The position numbers and the translations under genes were made by a program. Positions 61,884 through 64,000 of a stretch of 64,000 bases of DNA are shown here, piece after piece (position 1 is the stretch's first letter; the number at the start of each line of letters is the position of its first letter). The DNA is from Shinella sumterensis (lineage in GTDB: Bacteria; Pseudomonadota; Alphaproteobacteria; Rhizobiales; Rhizobiaceae). Under the pieces are notes generated by a model that saw only the letters and a program-made list of their open reading frames with translations, ran no database searches and was not told the DNA's origin. The DNA lies in assembly GCF_004514425.2 (NCBI RefSeq), contig NZ_MYFN02000004.1, positions 1-64,000 on the forward strand, written 5' to 3'.

Positions 61884-62601
61884 GGCGCGGCCCTTCGCAG
61901 GCGAGGTCTGGCGGCTCATCGAGGCGCAGCACCGCGTCTCCACGCTGAAGCTCGTCGATACCCTGGACGAGCAGGCGCTGCTGGAGGACCTGCTCGAAGA
62001 CAGCAAGCCCGTGCTGCCGCCCGAATGCGCCGGCCTCGATTACCTGCTTGCCACACCCTTCCGCTATGGCGCGGCCTATCCGCACGGCTCGCGGTTCCGC
62101 CGCGCCGGCCGCACGCTCGGCGTCTACTATGCCGGGCTGACGGTGGAGACGGCATTGGCCGAAATGGCCTTCTACCGGCTGCTGTTCTTTTCCGAATCCC
62201 CCGCGACGCCGCTGCCGGCCAATGCCGCCGACTACACCGCCTTTTCCGCCGCCATCGCCACCGGACAGGCGATCGATCTCACCCGCCCGCCGCTCGACCG
62301 CGATGCGGCCTCATGGACGCACCCGACCGATTACGCCGCCTGTCAGGCGCTGGCCGATGCCGCGCGGCAAGCCGGCATCGACGCCATTCTCTATCGCTCG
62401 GTGCGCGATCCCGGCGCCGGCGGCAACATGGCGTTGCTTACGGCAAAAGGCTTTGCCGCGCCGAAGCCGGTGGAGCGCCAGACCTGGCGCATCCGGCTTT
62501 CGCCGCTTGGCGTGCAGGCGCTCTGCGACCACCCGCCAAGACGCATCGGCTTTTCCCGCGAGGATTTTGCCGGCGATCCGCGCATTGCCTTACGCAAATA
62601 G
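61843..62601 (+). CDS. RES-domain toxin
   Basis: A RES-domain protein of 252 residues; family members degrade NAD+ by phosphorolysis. The conserved residues R and E lie in VWRLIEAQHR, YPHGSRFRRAGRTLGVYYAG and TVETALAEMAFYRL, and a late S in ILYRSVRDPGAGGNMAL, as in known RES toxins. The ATG at 61843 is chosen; TTG at 61837 precedes it. The gene overlaps its antitoxin's end by 41 bases and its stop overlaps the ABC-F gene's stop by 12. The domain length is normal, so the toxin seems intact. Confidence 0.92.
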   Translation: MSLPIWTPVALSSEARPFAGEVWRLIEAQHRVSTLKLVDTLDEQALLEDLLEDSKPVLPPECAGLDYLLATPFRYGAAYPHGSRFRRAGRTLGVYYAGLTVETALAEMAFYRLLFFSESPATPLPANAADYTAFSAAIATGQAIDLTRPPLDRDAASWTHPTDYAACQALADAARQAGIDAILYRSVRDPGAGGNMALLTAKGFAAPKPVERQTWRIRLSPLGVQALCDHPPRRIGFSREDFAGDPRIALRK

Positions 62602-64000
62602 CGCGGCTTCCTCGAAGAAGTCTTCCGGACCGTCCACCTCGACCAGCCGCCGCTTCTCGATGAGCCAGAAGCGGTTCGCCACCGTCCGCACGAAGGCGCG
62701 GTCGTGCGATACGAAGAGGCAGCTCGCCTGTTGGGCGGTCAGCTCCCGTTCCAGCGCTTCCTGTCCCTCGATATCGAGGTGGTTGGTCGGCTCGTCGAGC
62801 ACATAGAAGTTCGGGTTGGTGAGGCGCAGCACCAGCATGCCGAGCCGGGCCTTCTGCCCGCCCGACAGCAACCCCACCGGCCGGCCCTGCATCTCCATGG
62901 AAAAGCCCGCGCCGGCCAGCAGGCTGCGCGCCCGCTGGTCGCCCACATCGAAGCGATGGATGATCGTGCCATGCGGCGTCTCGTCGTCCGACAGGTCCGA
63001 AAGCGCCTGGTCGCCATAGCCGAGCACCAGCGAGGGCGTCGGCTTGATGCCCTCCTGCGCCTCACCCTCGATGGCCGCCTTCAGCCGCCGCACCAGCCGT
63101 GTCTTGCCGGTGCCGTTGAGGCCCAGCAGCACGATCCTGTCGCCCTGGCAGATGAATTTCTTGCCGGTGCGGAAGAGAAGCGTGCCGTCGGGTGTTTCGA
63201 CCGGAAAGTCCTCCAGCGTTACCAGCACCTTGGCATGGGTGCCGCGATTGGCGAGCCGGATGGCGCCGGCGGCGTTCTCCTGATGGGCGGGACGCGCCGC
63301 ATCCTCGATCCGCTCCGCACGGGCCTTGAGCTGCTTGGTCTTCACCACCAGCAGGTCGCTGCCGGAGTTGACGCCGATATTGTGCAGCTTCGCCGCCTGC
63401 TGGCGCAGCTGCGCCGCCGTCTTCATGTCCTTCTCGAAGCGTCGCTCCTCGGCGGCATCCGCCTCGTCCAGCGCGGCGCGGGCGCGGGAATAGGGCAGGG
63501 CGAAGAGCTGCGAGCGCTCGGGCCTGAGGAACAGCGTGCGGTTCGTCACCGCATCGAGAAAGGCGCGGTCGTGGCTCGAAAGGATGACCGGCATGTCGCG
63601 CGGCAGGGTGGCGAGCCAGCTTTCCAGCCGGGCGATCTTTTCCAGGTCGAGATGGTTGGTGGGCTCGTCGAGCAGAAGCACGTCCGGCTCGCTCACGCGC
63701 ACGCGGGCGATCAGCGCGATGCGCTGCCAGCCGCCGCTCAGCGCCGCAAGCGGACGCTCGCGCAGCTCCTGCGGCACCTCCAGTTCCTCCAGCGTGACAT
63801 CCGCCCGCCAGCTTTCGCTGTCCCGCTGCTCGGCCGGCAGCGCATCGAGCACCGCCTCACGGAAGGTCAGGGCCTCAAGCCCGGGCGCGATATGCTGCTC
63901 CATATGGCCGACGGTCAGGCCACGGGCGCGGGTGATCTCGCCCGTCGTCGGCTCGAAGGCGCCGGTGATGCATTTCAGCAGCGTGGATTTGCCGCGCCCG
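62590..64000 (-). CDS. ABC-F ATPase, 5' end outside the window
   Basis: An ABC-F protein with two ATP-binding domains in one chain and no membrane part. Such proteins act on ribosomes (translation factors or antibiotic resistance). The window shows about 470 codons. The first domain has SGGWQRIALIA signature and LLLDEPTNHLDLEKIARLESW; the linker is rich in charged residues; the second has LGLNGTGKTRLVRRL, LSGGQKARLGMLV and VLDEPTNHLDIEGQEALER. The frame continues beyond the right edge, where the first Walker A (GKSTLL) lies. The specific subfamily (Uup, YheS, EttA) is not certain. Confidence 0.93.
   Translation of the reverse strand, partial: GRGKSTLLKCITGAFEPTTGEITRARGLTVGHMEQHIAPGLEALTFREAVLDALPAEQRDSESWRADVTLEELEVPQELRERPLAALSGGWQRIALIARVRVSEPDVLLLDEPTNHLDLEKIARLESWLATLPRDMPVILSSHDRAFLDAVTNRTLFLRPERSQLFALPYSRARAALDEADAAEERRFEKDMKTAAQLRQQAAKLHNIGVNSGSDLLVVKTKQLKARAERIEDAARPAHQENAAGAIRLANRGTHAKVLVTLEDFPVETPDGTLLFRTGKKFICQGDRIVLLGLNGTGKTRLVRRLKAAIEGEAQEGIKPTPSLVLGYGDQALSDLSDDETPHGTIIHRFDVGDQRARSLLAGAGFSMEMQGRPVGLLSGGQKARLGMLVLRLTNPNFYVLDEPTNHLDIEGQEALERELTAQQASCLFVSHDRAFVRTVANRFWLIEKRRLVEVDGPEDFFEEAALFA

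Noticed and set aside
1-64000. CRISPR array
   Set aside because: No regularly spaced identical repeats were seen; the recurring elements are dispersed palindromes between genes.

Overview
The window is chromosomal DNA from an alphaproteobacterium of the order Hyphomicrobiales, most likely family Rhizobiaceae (Rhizobium, Ensifer, Shinella or a close relative). The clues are the betICBA gene order, an assimilatory APS-type CysH with cysDN, the perM-hdaA-ppk-ppx neighbourhood, an Ohr/OhrR pair, asparaginases of the Rhizobium etli type, many GC-rich codons, and several copies of a RIME-like intergenic palindromic repeat. Genus is inference; no rRNA is present.

Layout. (1) 1-3.9 kb: the distal end of an integrated element. 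It holds an IS3-family remnant, small accessory genes (DUF2934, a 24-residue membrane peptide, a membrane-anchored WYL-like protein, an XRE regulator), an excisionase-like gene and a tyrosine integrase that points at the 3' end of a tRNA-Pro(CGG). (2) 4.2-7.8 kb: sulfate assimilation operon cysH-cysD-cysN (minus strand). (3) 8.1-14.2 kb: glycine betaine synthesis genes betI-betC-betB-betA (minus strand), interrupted between betB and betA by an oppositely oriented RelE-type toxin/XRE antitoxin module; a palindrome at the betI start is a candidate BetI operator. (4) 14.3-15.9 kb: HdeD-like membrane protein, then a fluoride riboswitch with an intrinsic terminator ahead of crcB and an EamA-type gene. 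(5) 16-31 kb: three cyclic-di-GMP proteins, quinone oxidoreductase, DUF3750 protein, asparaginase, a DeoR regulator divergent from a DUF4406 gene with a large palindrome between them, VOC protein, LysR, GST, a copper chaperone pair and a Tat-exported beta-helix protein. (6) 30.9-39 kb: DNA end-processing exonuclease plus ATP-dependent ligase, glutathionyl-hydroquinone reductase, and both subunits of methylmalonyl-CoA mutase. (7) 39-54.5 kb: L,D-transpeptidase, purM-purN, a LysR/DUF1127 divergent pair, then perM-hdaA, ppk-ppx (with a PHO-box-like site), a DUF922 protease-like protein, a phytase-like esterase, AraC, DUF2000 and rnd. (8) 54.6-64 kb: a frameshifted multicopper oxidase, an MFS transporter, a histidine kinase with a FixL-like PAS domain overlapping a CheY-like receiver, ohrR/ohr, a small secreted protein, an Xre-RES toxin-antitoxin pair and an ABC-F ATPase that runs off the window.

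How the parts work together: most blocks are housekeeping or stress functions (sulfur, osmoprotection, purines, polyphosphate, propionate/odd-chain catabolism, peroxide defence, fluoride export). Accessory DNA is concentrated at the tRNA-Pro island, in the bet operon, around the LysR/DUF1127 pair and at the Xre-RES pair. I did not see a clearly new multi-gene defence or biosynthetic system. The most unusual items are the toxin-antitoxin module inside the bet operon with an apparently leaderless toxin message, the fluoride-switch operon with an EamA partner, the palindromic DeoR/DUF4406 divergon and the FixL-like kinase.
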